DNA of 15,729 bases from JBOHUC01 sp050733935 (lineage in GTDB: Bacteria; Eisenbacteria; RBG-16-71-46; DASYSL01), in the NCBI GenBank assembly GCA_050733935.1, contig JBOHUC010000047.1, forward strand, positions 1 through 15,729, in the 5' to 3' direction. The notes under the pieces are model-generated. The model was not told where the DNA came from. It was given only the letters and a program-made list of their open reading frames with translations, and searched no databases. Position 1 is the stretch's first letter. Every line of letters begins with the position of its first letter. The position numbers were made by a program, and so were the translations under genes. Positions 1 to 7,218 of the stretch are shown in pieces.

Positions 1-1
1 C

Positions 2-472
2 GATCACGCCGCGTGGCTCGCCGTCATGGTCGCGCGCGAAACGCCGTCGGAGGCGCGCGCGGGCCGGATCCACGTGGTCGTCGCCCGCACGCGCGAGACG
101 CTCGCGTTCGCGCGCTGCGCGGCCGTCGCGTCGGGGACGGCGACGCTCGAATGCGCGGCGCTCGGCACGCCGCTCGTCGCGGTCTACCGGCTCGCGACTC
201 CTTCGTACTGGCTCGCGAAGCGCCTCGTCCGTCTCGATCGCTTCGCGCTCGCAAACATCGTGGCCGGAGAGGACGTGGCTCCCGAGCTCCTCCAGAGCCA
301 GGCCAACCCGGCGCGCATCGCGAAGGAGCTGTTCGCGCTCTGGGACGAGGGACCGGAGCGCGCGCGCGCGCTTGCGGGCGTGAGCCGCGTGCGCGGGCTT
401 CTGGGAGGGCCCGGCGCGAGTGCGCGGGTCGCGGCCATCGGCGCGGAGCTCATCGGGAGGAGCCGCGCATGA
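2..472 (+). CDS. lpxB: Lipid-A-disaccharide synthase, C-terminal part (5' truncated by window edge)
   Basis: The reading frame is open from base 2 and encodes the last 156 residues. LpxB joins UDP-2,3-diacylglucosamine to lipid X (2,3-diacylglucosamine-1-phosphate) to form the tetraacyl disaccharide-1-phosphate at the cytoplasmic face of the inner membrane. The visible part matches the C-terminal GT19 domain: SGTATLECAALGTPLVAVYR is the family's nucleotide-sugar-binding segment, and it is followed by a YWLAKRLV stretch and by ANIVAGEDVAPELLQ, close to the typical NILAG..VVPELLQ. The stop overlaps the next start (ATGA at 469-472), so waaA is probably translationally coupled to it. The true start lies outside the window; the internal ATG at 26 is not a plausible start. 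The identification is secure. Confidence 0.93.
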   Translation, partial: DHAAWLAVMVARETPSEARAGRIHVVVARTRETLAFARCAAVASGTATLECAALGTPLVAVYRLATPSYWLAKRLVRLDRFALANIVAGEDVAPELLQSQANPARIAKELFALWDEGPERARALAGVSRVRGLLGGPGASARVAAIGAELIGRSRA

Positions 473-1761
473 GATTCGGTGTCTATCGCGCGCTCACGAC
501 GATCGCGGGCTGGGGTGCCCTGCCGGCGGCGCTCCTCGCGCGGGCCCACGGCGGCGACCGGGCGGCCCGCTTCGCCTACGACGACGCGCGCGGGGCGACG
601 TGGGTCCATGCCGCTTCGGTGGGCGAGGTCGCGGCCGCCGCTCCGCTCGTGCGCGCGTTCGGTCTCCACCGCCCCGACGACGATCGGCTGGTCACGTCGG
701 GCACGGCCGGCGGGCTTGCGGCGTGGCGGCGGGAGCTCGAGCGCCGTCCGCCGGGAGGCGCTCCGGTGTCGGTGACCGCGTGGCCGCTCGACTTTCCCGG
801 AGTCGTCAAGCGTGCGCTCGACCGGCGCGCTCCGCGCCGGGTGCTGATCGTCGAGACCGAGATCTGGCCCAACTTTCTCGCCGAGGCGCTCCGGCGCGGC
901 GTTCGGATCGCGTTCGCGAACGCGCGTCTCTCGGAGCGGCGCTGGGCGAGGACGCGCGTGCTCGTGCCGCTCGTCCAGCCGCTTCTCTCTCGCGTCACGG
1001 CGTGCGCGGCGCAAAGCGAGGCCGACCTCGAACGCTGGGCGTACCTGGGCGTGCCGCGCGAAGCGCTGTGCGTCTCCGGCAACACGAAGTACGACGCGGT
1101 CACGGCAGCTCCGAGCGAGCCCGATCGCGCGCGCCGCCGGGCGTCCGCACGGATTCCGGACGGGCTCGTCGTGTGCGCCTGGGGGAGTCTCCGTCCCGGC
1201 GAGGAGCCCGCGGTGATCGCGGCCGCGCGCGCTCTCGAAGAGCACGGCCGCGCGGTTGCAATCGTGGCCGTCCCGCGCCATCCCGAACAGGCGCACGAGA
1301 CGCGCCTTGCGCTCGTGCGCGCGGGGCTCGACGTCTCCGACTGGCGGCCGGGGGAAGCCTGGCCGCTCGACGCGCACGGCAAGGGACGGCCGTCGGCGAT
1401 CTGGGTTCCCGCACTGGGCGTGCTCCGCGACGTGTACGCGATCGCGGACGTCGCGGTGGTCGGGGGCACGTTCGCGCCCTACGGGGGACACAACGCGGCC
1501 GAGCCCGCACTCGCCGGCGTGCCCGTGATCGTCGGTCCCCACATCGCGGGGATTCGCGACGTGGTCGAAGCACTCGCCGCACGCGGCGGCGGCCGCGTCG
1601 CGATCACGGGGCGCGAGGTGGCCGACCAGATCGTACGCTGGACCGAGAGCGACCGCGCGCTCGCCGACGCGCGCACAAACGCGCGGCGATCGGTCGAGGA
1701 TCTCGCGGGCGCGTCCGCGCGCACGATCGGCTTCCTCGAAGCGCGCGGATTCTGGGGATAG
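469..1761 (+). CDS. waaA: 3-deoxy-D-manno-octulosonic acid (Kdo) transferase
   Basis: This 430-residue protein has the usual length for WaaA/KdtA (about 425 in E. coli). It transfers Kdo from CMP-Kdo to the lipid A precursor, and whether it adds one or more residues cannot be told from sequence. The N-terminus is hydrophobic/amphipathic (membrane association). WVHAASVGEV at residues 45-54 carries the family's conserved Glu (E53), ETEIWPN is at 129-135, SGNTKYD is at 203-209, and GGTFAPYGGHNAAEPALAG is the CMP-Kdo-binding region of the C-terminal Rossmann domain. The ATG at 469 is chosen because it has a strong ribosome site (GGGAGGAG at 455-462) and overlaps the lpxB stop by 4 bp. The frame stays open far upstream only because of the high GC content. 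lpxK follows 3 bp later. Confidence 0.95.
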   Translation: MRFGVYRALTTIAGWGALPAALLARAHGGDRAARFAYDDARGATWVHAASVGEVAAAAPLVRAFGLHRPDDDRLVTSGTAGGLAAWRRELERRPPGGAPVSVTAWPLDFPGVVKRALDRRAPRRVLIVETEIWPNFLAEALRRGVRIAFANARLSERRWARTRVLVPLVQPLLSRVTACAAQSEADLERWAYLGVPREALCVSGNTKYDAVTAAPSEPDRARRRASARIPDGLVVCAWGSLRPGEEPAVIAAARALEEHGRAVAIVAVPRHPEQAHETRLALVRAGLDVSDWRPGEAWPLDAHGKGRPSAIWVPALGVLRDVYAIADVAVVGGTFAPYGGHNAAEPALAGVPVIVGPHIAGIRDVVEALAARGGGRVAITGREVADQIVRWTESDRALADARTNARRSVEDLAGASARTIGFLEARGFWG

Positions 1762-1764
1762 GGA

Positions 1765-2820
1765 ATGCCGGAGAGCCGGGAGCGATCGGTGGCGCGTGAA
1801 GGATTCGTCGGCGGCTGGCCGGGATGGATGCTCGCAGCGCTCTACGCGCGCGGCGTGGCCCTCGCGCGCACGCGCGCGTTGCGGAGGCCTCCGGTGCGGC
1901 CGGACGTGCCCGTGATCTCGATCGGGAACCTCGCGGTCGGCGGCACGGGGAAGACGCCGTTTACGATTCACGCGGCCGGCCGGCTCCTCGCAGGCGGCGC
2001 ACGGGTCGAGATCGTTGCGCGACCGGTCGGCGGGGCCGTGCCGGGGGCCGCGGGCGACGAAATCCGCGTGCTCGAAGAGCGGCTCCCGGGCGTGCGCGTG
2101 CACGCCGCACGCGAGAAGTCGCTCGGCGCACTCGCGGCCGCGCGCGTGCTCGCCGCGGGAGGACGGGGTCCGGCGGCCGTGCTGGTGGACGACGGATTCT
2201 CGCACTGGGCGCTCGCGCGCGACCTCGACGTCGTGCTCGTCGATCTCGCGCGTCCGCTCGGAAACGGCCACCTCCTGCCGCTCGGACTCCTGCGGGAGCC
2301 GCCGACCGCGCTCGCGCGCGCCCACGTCATCGTGGGAACGAGGGCGGATCGCGTTCCGCTCGCAGAGCGGGACGAGGTCCTGGGCGCCCTGGCGCGGCTT
2401 GCGCCGGCCGCGCACCTCGCGACCTCCGCTCTCGCGCCCCGTGGACTCCGGTCCGAAGGCGGTCTCGGTCGCCCGCTCGCGGCCGAGGCGGGGCAGCGGG
2501 TCGTGTGCCTGTCGGGTCTTGCGCGTGCGGGCGAGCTTGCGGGATCGGCGTCCCGACTCGGGCTCGCCGTGGAAGAGGACTTGAGCTACGCGGATCACCA
2601 TCGCTTCAGCGACGCCGAGTGGCACTCTGCCGAAGCGGCGGCCGCGCGCACGGGCGCTCTCCTCCTCGTGTCCCACAAGGACGCGGTCCGGCTCCCCGCG
2701 GAGAAGAGGGCGAAGACGGTCGTTCTCGAGGTCGACTGGCAATGGCTTTCGGGAGGCGATGAAGTGGAACGACGACTGATCGAGACGGCGCGCGGGACGG
2801 CCGGAGGACGGGCCGCGTGA
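1765..2820 (+). CDS. lpxK: Tetraacyldisaccharide 4'-kinase
   Basis: This 351-residue protein phosphorylates the 4' position of the tetraacyl disaccharide-1-phosphate to give lipid IVA at the inner membrane. An N-terminal amphipathic/hydrophobic helix (GWMLAALYARGVAL) is followed by the P-loop IGNLAVGGTGKT at residues 53-64. DDGFSH at 142-147 corresponds to the family's DDGxQH motif, with Ser in place of the usual Gln. LLREPPTALARAHVIVGTRAD and YADHHRFS are further typical blocks. The start ATG sits 3 bp after the waaA stop and has a GGGGA ribosome site at 1754-1758. The stop overlaps the GTG of nadB (GTGA at 2817-2820). A few residues longer than E. coli LpxK (328), it looks intact. Confidence 0.94.
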   Translation: MPESRERSVAREGFVGGWPGWMLAALYARGVALARTRALRRPPVRPDVPVISIGNLAVGGTGKTPFTIHAAGRLLAGGARVEIVARPVGGAVPGAAGDEIRVLEERLPGVRVHAAREKSLGALAAARVLAAGGRGPAAVLVDDGFSHWALARDLDVVLVDLARPLGNGHLLPLGLLREPPTALARAHVIVGTRADRVPLAERDEVLGALARLAPAAHLATSALAPRGLRSEGGLGRPLAAEAGQRVVCLSGLARAGELAGSASRLGLAVEEDLSYADHHRFSDAEWHSAEAAAARTGALLLVSHKDAVRLPAEKRAKTVVLEVDWQWLSGGDEVERRLIETARGTAGGRAA

Positions 2821-4505
2821 GCGCGCGCGACAGCGATCTTCTCATTCTCGGAAGCGGCATCGGCGGCTTGTTCCTGGCGCTCGAGGCCGCAGAGACCGCG
2901 CGCGTCACGGTCGTCACCAAGAAGCGCGACTTCGATTCGAACACGAACTACGCTCAGGGCGGGATGGCGGTCGTCCTCTCGGACCGGGATTCGTTCCGGC
3001 TCCACGTGCGCGATACGCTCGTCGCGGGCGCGGGGCTCTGCCACGAAGACGTCGTGCGCGAGGTCGTGGCGGACGGCCCGGCCGCACTCGCCTCCCTGAT
3101 CGAGCTCGGAGTGCGATTCTCGCGCGGACAGAAGGGATTCGAGCTGGGCCGCGAGGGCGGACACTCCGAGCGCCGGATCGTGCACGCGGGCGACCTCACC
3201 GGACGCGAGATCGAGCGCGCCCTCGTGCACGCGGCGACGACTCATCCGAACATCACGCTCCTCGAGAACCACCTCGCGGTCGATCTCCTGCTCGAGTCGC
3301 ACCTGACCCTGCGCTCGCGCGTCGAAGGCGCGCGAGCGCGGCCACGCGGGCGCACGAGGCCCGACGCCGTCTGGGGCGCGTACGTGCTCGACCGGATGAC
3401 CGGGCGCATCCATCCGTTCCGTGCGCGCGCGACGGTGCTTGCGACCGGCGGCTCGGGGAAGGTGTATCTGTACACGACGAATCCGGACATCGCGACCGGA
3501 GACGGTGTGGCGATGGCCTGGCGCGCGGGAGCCCCGGTCGCGAACCTCGAGTTCGTCCAGTTCCATCCGACCTGTCTCTATCATCCGCGTGCGAAGTCGT
3601 TTCTCATCTCCGAGGCCGTCCGGGGAGAAGGAGCGAAGCTCCTCACGCCTTTGGGGGACCGCTTCATGCCGGCGTACCACAAGGACGCGGAGCTCGCTCC
3701 ACGAGACGTCGTGGCACGCGCGATCGACGCCGAAATGAAGAAGCACGGGTTCGACAACGTGCTGCTCGATTTCGCGCCGATCGGCCGGGGGCGGATCGAG
3801 AAACGATTCCCGAACATCGTGAAGCGCTGCCGCGAGCTCGGGATCGATCCGGTCCGGGAGCCCGTGCCCGTCGTTCCGGCCGCGCACTATCAGTGCGGTG
3901 GCGTGGTCGCGGGGCTCGACGGGCGGACGGCGCTCGGACGCCTGTTCGCGGTCGGGGAGGTCGCGTGCACCGGCCTTCACGGCGCGAACCGGCTCGCTTC
4001 GAACTCGCTTCTCGAAGCCGTGGTCGTGGCCCGGCGGACGGCCGCGGCCTGTGCCGGGGTCATCCGGGAAAGAGCTCCGTTTCCCGCGGTTCCCGCATGG
4101 GACGCGCGTGGCACGCGGCGGCCGCGCGAAGCGATCGGGAAGACCCACAACTGGGACGCAGCGCGGCGGCTCATGTGGGACTACGTCGGGATCGTGCGCA
4201 CCGACGAGCGGCTCGCGAAGGCCCGCCGGCGCCTTGCGCTCATTCGCGAGGAGGTCGAAGCCGACTACGAGCGCCACGTGCTCGATCCGGACCTGATCGA
4301 GGTGCGAAACCTCCTGCAGGTCGCCGAGCTCATCGTGCGCTGCGCGCAGGCGAGACCCGAGAGCCGCGGCCTTCACTTCAACCTCGATCACCCGCGCAAG
4401 AGCGCACGCCTCAGGCACGACACAGTGCAGCGGCGTGAGAGGACGAAACGCCAGGGCGGCGCGAAGCGGCGGAGCGGCACGAAGCGGCGCAAGGCGCGCA
4501 CCTGA
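2817..4505 (+). CDS. nadB: L-aspartate oxidase with basic C-terminal extension
   Basis: This 562-residue FAD enzyme oxidises L-aspartate to iminoaspartate, which NadA (not in the window) condenses to quinolinate for NAD synthesis. The FAD-binding GSGIGG is at residues 12-17. NYAQGGMAVVL, REGGHSERRIVHAGD, ATGGSGKVYLYTTNP, EFVQFHPTCLY and HGANRLASNSLLEA (from H388) are all typical of NadB rather than of succinate dehydrogenase flavoprotein. GTG at 2817 is chosen because GGAGGA at 2803-2808 is well spaced and the codon overlaps the lpxK stop by 4 bp, implying coupled translation with a lipid A gene. The family's usual end (HDTV) is followed by an extra 25 residues, 13 of them Lys or Arg, with a hexapeptide repeat. 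Catalytic parts appear complete. Confidence 0.94.
   Translation: MSARDSDLLILGSGIGGLFLALEAAETARVTVVTKKRDFDSNTNYAQGGMAVVLSDRDSFRLHVRDTLVAGAGLCHEDVVREVVADGPAALASLIELGVRFSRGQKGFELGREGGHSERRIVHAGDLTGREIERALVHAATTHPNITLLENHLAVDLLLESHLTLRSRVEGARARPRGRTRPDAVWGAYVLDRMTGRIHPFRARATVLATGGSGKVYLYTTNPDIATGDGVAMAWRAGAPVANLEFVQFHPTCLYHPRAKSFLISEAVRGEGAKLLTPLGDRFMPAYHKDAELAPRDVVARAIDAEMKKHGFDNVLLDFAPIGRGRIEKRFPNIVKRCRELGIDPVREPVPVVPAAHYQCGGVVAGLDGRTALGRLFAVGEVACTGLHGANRLASNSLLEAVVVARRTAAACAGVIRERAPFPAVPAWDARGTRRPREAIGKTHNWDAARRLMWDYVGIVRTDERLAKARRRLALIREEVEADYERHVLDPDLIEVRNLLQVAELIVRCAQARPESRGLHFNLDHPRKSARLRHDTVQRRERTKRQGGAKRRSGTKRRKART
4437..4490 (+). repeat. 18-bp in-frame degenerate tandem repeat encoding a basic tail of NadB
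   Basis: Three consecutive 18-bp units (4437-4454, 4455-4472, 4473-4490) encode ERTKRQ, GGAKRR and SGTKRR, a hexapeptide of pattern x-G/R-T/A-K-R-R/Q, followed by KART and the stop. Units two and three share a 16-bp stretch with a single mismatch (4456-4471 and 4474-4489); unit one is more diverged. The repeat is visible in the bases, but any function for the tail is unknown. Confidence 0.7.
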
Positions 4506-4513
4506 GGGCCCCG

Positions 4514-4542
4514 TTGCCGGACCCGTCGGTTCCGCCTATCAT
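4514..4542 (+). promoter_or_regulatory. Possible sigma-70-type promoter upstream of the small conserved gene
   Basis: TTGCCG at 4514-4519 (four of six matches to TTGACA) and TATCAT at 4537-4542 (five of six matches to TATAAT) are separated by exactly 17 bp, just after the nadB stop. Transcription would begin near 4549-4550, on or next to the ATG at 4550, giving a leaderless or nearly leaderless message. No Shine-Dalgarno sequence is visible in front of that gene, which fits. The match could be chance, and promoter consensus in this lineage is not known to me. Confidence 0.4.
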
Positions 4543-4549
4543 GCCGTCC

Positions 4550-4939
4550 ATGGAGCCGACGGTCTTCGACTTCTGGGAACGGGTTCATGCAATTTGTGAA
4601 CGCGATCCCCGATTTCGGCGCGAGGCATACGAATTCGTGATCCGCGGTCTCGACTTCACGACCTCGCGGATCGTGGGACAGCGCCGTCACGTCACCGGCC
4701 AGGAGCTTCTCCAGGGGCTCGTGGCCCTCGCCAAACAGGAATTCGGCGAGATGGCGTGGACCGTGTTCAACGAGTGGGGCGTGACCGCGAGCGAGGACTT
4801 CGGCGCGATCGTGTTCCACCTCGTCGAAGACGGCCTGCTCGGCAAGCAGCCCGAAGACCGGATCGAGGATTTCGCCGGTGGCGTCGACCTCAAGGCCGAG
4901 CTCGAGCCGGGCGAGCCGCAGAGCCGCGGCCAGACCTAG
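4550..4939 (+). CDS. Small conserved protein, Minf_1886 family, function unknown
   Basis: This soluble protein of about 129 residues resembles the family I know as Minf_1886, described as shared by Verrucomicrobia and Planctomycetes and seen in other lineages. The family pattern is recognisable: an N-terminal helix with FWERVHAICERDPRF, then EAYEFVIRGLDFTT, RHVTGQELLQGL, EFGEMAWTVFNEWGV, SEDFGAIVFHLVEDGLL and DRIEDFAGG. There is no signal peptide, no membrane segment and no obvious catalytic motif. The start is uncertain: in-frame options are TTG 4514, ATG 4541 and ATG 4550. I chose 4550 because the first two overlap the candidate promoter elements and no option has a clear ribosome site. Family membership is from remembered pattern, and no function is known to me. 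Confidence 0.8.
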   Translation: MEPTVFDFWERVHAICERDPRFRREAYEFVIRGLDFTTSRIVGQRRHVTGQELLQGLVALAKQEFGEMAWTVFNEWGVTASEDFGAIVFHLVEDGLLGKQPEDRIEDFAGGVDLKAELEPGEPQSRGQT

Positions 4940-4970
4940 ACAGGCTTCGACACCCAAAAGCGAGGAACGC

Positions 4971-7217
4971 ATGAAGCACCCGCTGTCGCCGCTTGCCTAT
5001 CACTCGGATGGCCGCCCCGGAAAGATCGAAGTCGTCCCCTCGAAGCCCGTCGAAACGCAGTTCGACCTTTCGCTCGCCTACACGCCCGGCGTCGCCCAGC
5101 CGTGCCGCGCGATCTACGAGGATCCGGAGCGTGCCTACGACTACACGGCGAAGGGGAACCTGGTCGCCGTGATCACGAACGGAACGGCCGTCCTCGGGCT
5201 CGGTGCCATCGGACCGCTTGCCGGAAAGCCCGTGATGGAGGGGAAGGGGGTCCTCTTCAAGAAGTTCGCCGACATCGACGTGTTCGACCTCGAAGTCGAC
5301 GCGACGGATCCGGACGAATTCATCCGCGTCGTCGCCGCGCTCGAGCCGACGTTCGGCGGCATCAATCTCGAGGACCTGCGCGGGCCCGACTGCTTCCACA
5401 TCGAAGCGGAGCTCACGAAGCGGCTCTCGATCCCTGTGTTCCACGACGATCAGCACGGTACGGCGATCATCTCGGCCGCGGCGTTCCTGAACGCGCTCGA
5501 GCTCGTGGGGAAGAAGGCGGACGAAGTGCGGGTCGTGTTCTCGGGCGCAGGTGCCGCCGGCATCGGGTGCGCGAAGCTCTACCTCGAGCTCGGCGTGAAA
5601 CCCGAGAACCTGCTCCTGTGTGACAGCCAGGGCGTGCTCTACGAAGGCCGGCCGAACGGGCTCAATCCGTGGAAGGCCCCGTTCGTGCGAAAGACCACCG
5701 CCCGGACGCTCGCGGACGCGGTGAAGGACGCCGACGTGTTCGTGGGCGTGAGCGTGGCCGGGGCCCTGACGCCCGAGATGCTCGCGACCATGGCGCCGCG
5801 CCCGATCGTGTTCGCGATGGCGAACCCGGATCCCGAGATCGGCTACGGCGAGGCGCGAAACGCGCGTCCGGACGCGATCGTCGCGACCGGCCGCTCCGAC
5901 TATCCGAACCAGGTCAACAACGTGCTCGGGTTCCCGTTCATCTTCCGCGGCGCGCTCGACGTGCGCGCGCGCGCGATCACCGAGCCCATGAAGCTCGCGG
6001 CCGTGCATGCGCTCGCGGCCCTCGCGCGCCAGGACGTTCCGGACGAGGTCGCGCGCGCGTACGGGGTCGATTCGCTTCGGTTCGGGCCCGAATACATCAT
6101 TCCCAAGCCGTTCGATCCGCGCGTGCTCCTGTGGGTCGCGCCCGCGGTCGCGCAGGCGGCCATGGAATCCGGCGCCGCGCGCCGCGGAGTCGAGCTCGAT
6201 TCGTATCGCCTGAAGCTCGAGCGGCTGCTCGGGCTCGAGCGGCAGTTCATGCGGCGCGTGCGTGTGCGCGCGAGCTTGAAACCCCAGCGCATCGTGTTCC
6301 CCGAGGGCACGCACGACAAGATCCTCAGGGCCTGCCAGATCATCAAGGACGAACGGATCGCGCAGCCGGTCCTGCTCGGAGATCCCGCGCTCATCCGTCT
6401 CAAGATCGGCGATCTCGGGCTCTCCCTGGGCGACGTCGAGATGCTCGACCCGACGGATGTGGGAGCGCGCGACGGCTACCTCGACCGCCTGCTCGAGCTC
6501 AGGGGCCGTCACGGCGTGGCGGCGACCGAGGGCGAGGGCCTGCTCTCCGATCCCACGGTCTACGGTCTCCTCATGGTCGAGCGCGGCCGCGCGGACGGAT
6601 TCGTGGGCGGCATCGGCAAGCACTACCCCGAGACGCTCCGGCCCGCGCTCTCGATCGTCCGCACGCGCGAGGGCGTGGGGCGCGTGTGCGGCGTCTACGT
6701 CCTCATCTTCAAATCGGGGCTCTACTTCCTCGCCGACACGACGGTGAACATCGATCCGACGGCCGAGGAGCTCGCCGAGATCGCGATCCTGACCGCACGC
6801 CTCGCGCGTCGCTTCGAGGTCGAGCCGCGCGTCGCGCTCCTCTCGTTCTCGAACTTCGGCTCGGTCGCTCACGCGCGCTCGCGCAAGGTCGCGCACGCGG
6901 TCGAGATCCTGCACCGGATCGAGCCTGGACTCATGGTGGACGGCGAAATGCAGGTCCAGACGGCCCTCGAGCCCGACTTCCGGCATGAGGCGTTTCCGTT
7001 CTCGACGCTCGTCGGCCGGGCGAACGTGCTCGTCTTCCCGGACCTCGAATCGGGCAACGTGGCCTATCAGCTCCTCTCGCATCTCGGAGGGGGCGAGGCC
7101 GTCGGACCGATCCTGACCGGCATGCGGCGGCCGGTGCACGTGCTCCAGACCGGCTTCGACGTCGAGGACGTCGTGAACATGACGGCGATCGCGGCGCTCG
7201 ACGCCCAGGAACGCTGA
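4971..7217 (+). CDS. maeB: NADP-dependent malic enzyme with phosphotransacetylase-like C-terminal domain
   Basis: This 748-residue protein has the maeB-type two-domain layout (759 in E. coli). The N-terminal malic enzyme domain (about residues 1-430) decarboxylates malate to pyruvate with NAD(P)+. It shows AYTPGVAQPC with Tyr37, LFKKFADIDVFDLEVD with K97/K98, NLEDLRGPDCFHIE, IPVFHDDQHGTAI, the dinucleotide site SGAGAAG at 191-197 and SDYPNQVNNVLGFPFIFRGA. The C-terminal domain (from about 435, starting QRIVFPEGTHDKIL) resembles phosphotransacetylase; in studied MaeB proteins it is regulatory, responding to acetyl-CoA, rather than catalytic. NADP preference is inferred from the domain layout. 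ATG 4971 has GAGGAA close upstream, 31 bp after the preceding stop. The msbA-type gene starts 1 bp after its stop. Confidence 0.94.
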   Translation: MKHPLSPLAYHSDGRPGKIEVVPSKPVETQFDLSLAYTPGVAQPCRAIYEDPERAYDYTAKGNLVAVITNGTAVLGLGAIGPLAGKPVMEGKGVLFKKFADIDVFDLEVDATDPDEFIRVVAALEPTFGGINLEDLRGPDCFHIEAELTKRLSIPVFHDDQHGTAIISAAAFLNALELVGKKADEVRVVFSGAGAAGIGCAKLYLELGVKPENLLLCDSQGVLYEGRPNGLNPWKAPFVRKTTARTLADAVKDADVFVGVSVAGALTPEMLATMAPRPIVFAMANPDPEIGYGEARNARPDAIVATGRSDYPNQVNNVLGFPFIFRGALDVRARAITEPMKLAAVHALAALARQDVPDEVARAYGVDSLRFGPEYIIPKPFDPRVLLWVAPAVAQAAMESGAARRGVELDSYRLKLERLLGLERQFMRRVRVRASLKPQRIVFPEGTHDKILRACQIIKDERIAQPVLLGDPALIRLKIGDLGLSLGDVEMLDPTDVGARDGYLDRLLELRGRHGVAATEGEGLLSDPTVYGLLMVERGRADGFVGGIGKHYPETLRPALSIVRTREGVGRVCGVYVLIFKSGLYFLADTTVNIDPTAEELAEIAILTARLARRFEVEPRVALLSFSNFGSVAHARSRKVAHAVEILHRIEPGLMVDGEMQVQTALEPDFRHEAFPFSTLVGRANVLVFPDLESGNVAYQLLSHLGGGEAVGPILTGMRRPVHVLQTGFDVEDVVNMTAIAALDAQER

Positions 7218-7218
7218 G

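Noticed and set aside
13..468. N-terminal extension of the waaA frame upstream of ATG 469
   Set aside because: It overlaps the lpxB reading frame, is extremely Arg-rich and has no family similarity; the ATG at 469 has a strong ribosome site and the usual protein length.
184..2742. 852-codon open frame on the - strand opposite waaA and lpxK
   Set aside because: It is a by-product of very high GC: its translation is Arg/Glu/His-rich with no recognisable domain, and the + strand frames match known families throughout.
4437..4490. CRISPR-like array at the end of nadB
   Set aside because: The units are 18 bp, contiguous and in frame with no spacers; this is a coding tandem repeat.
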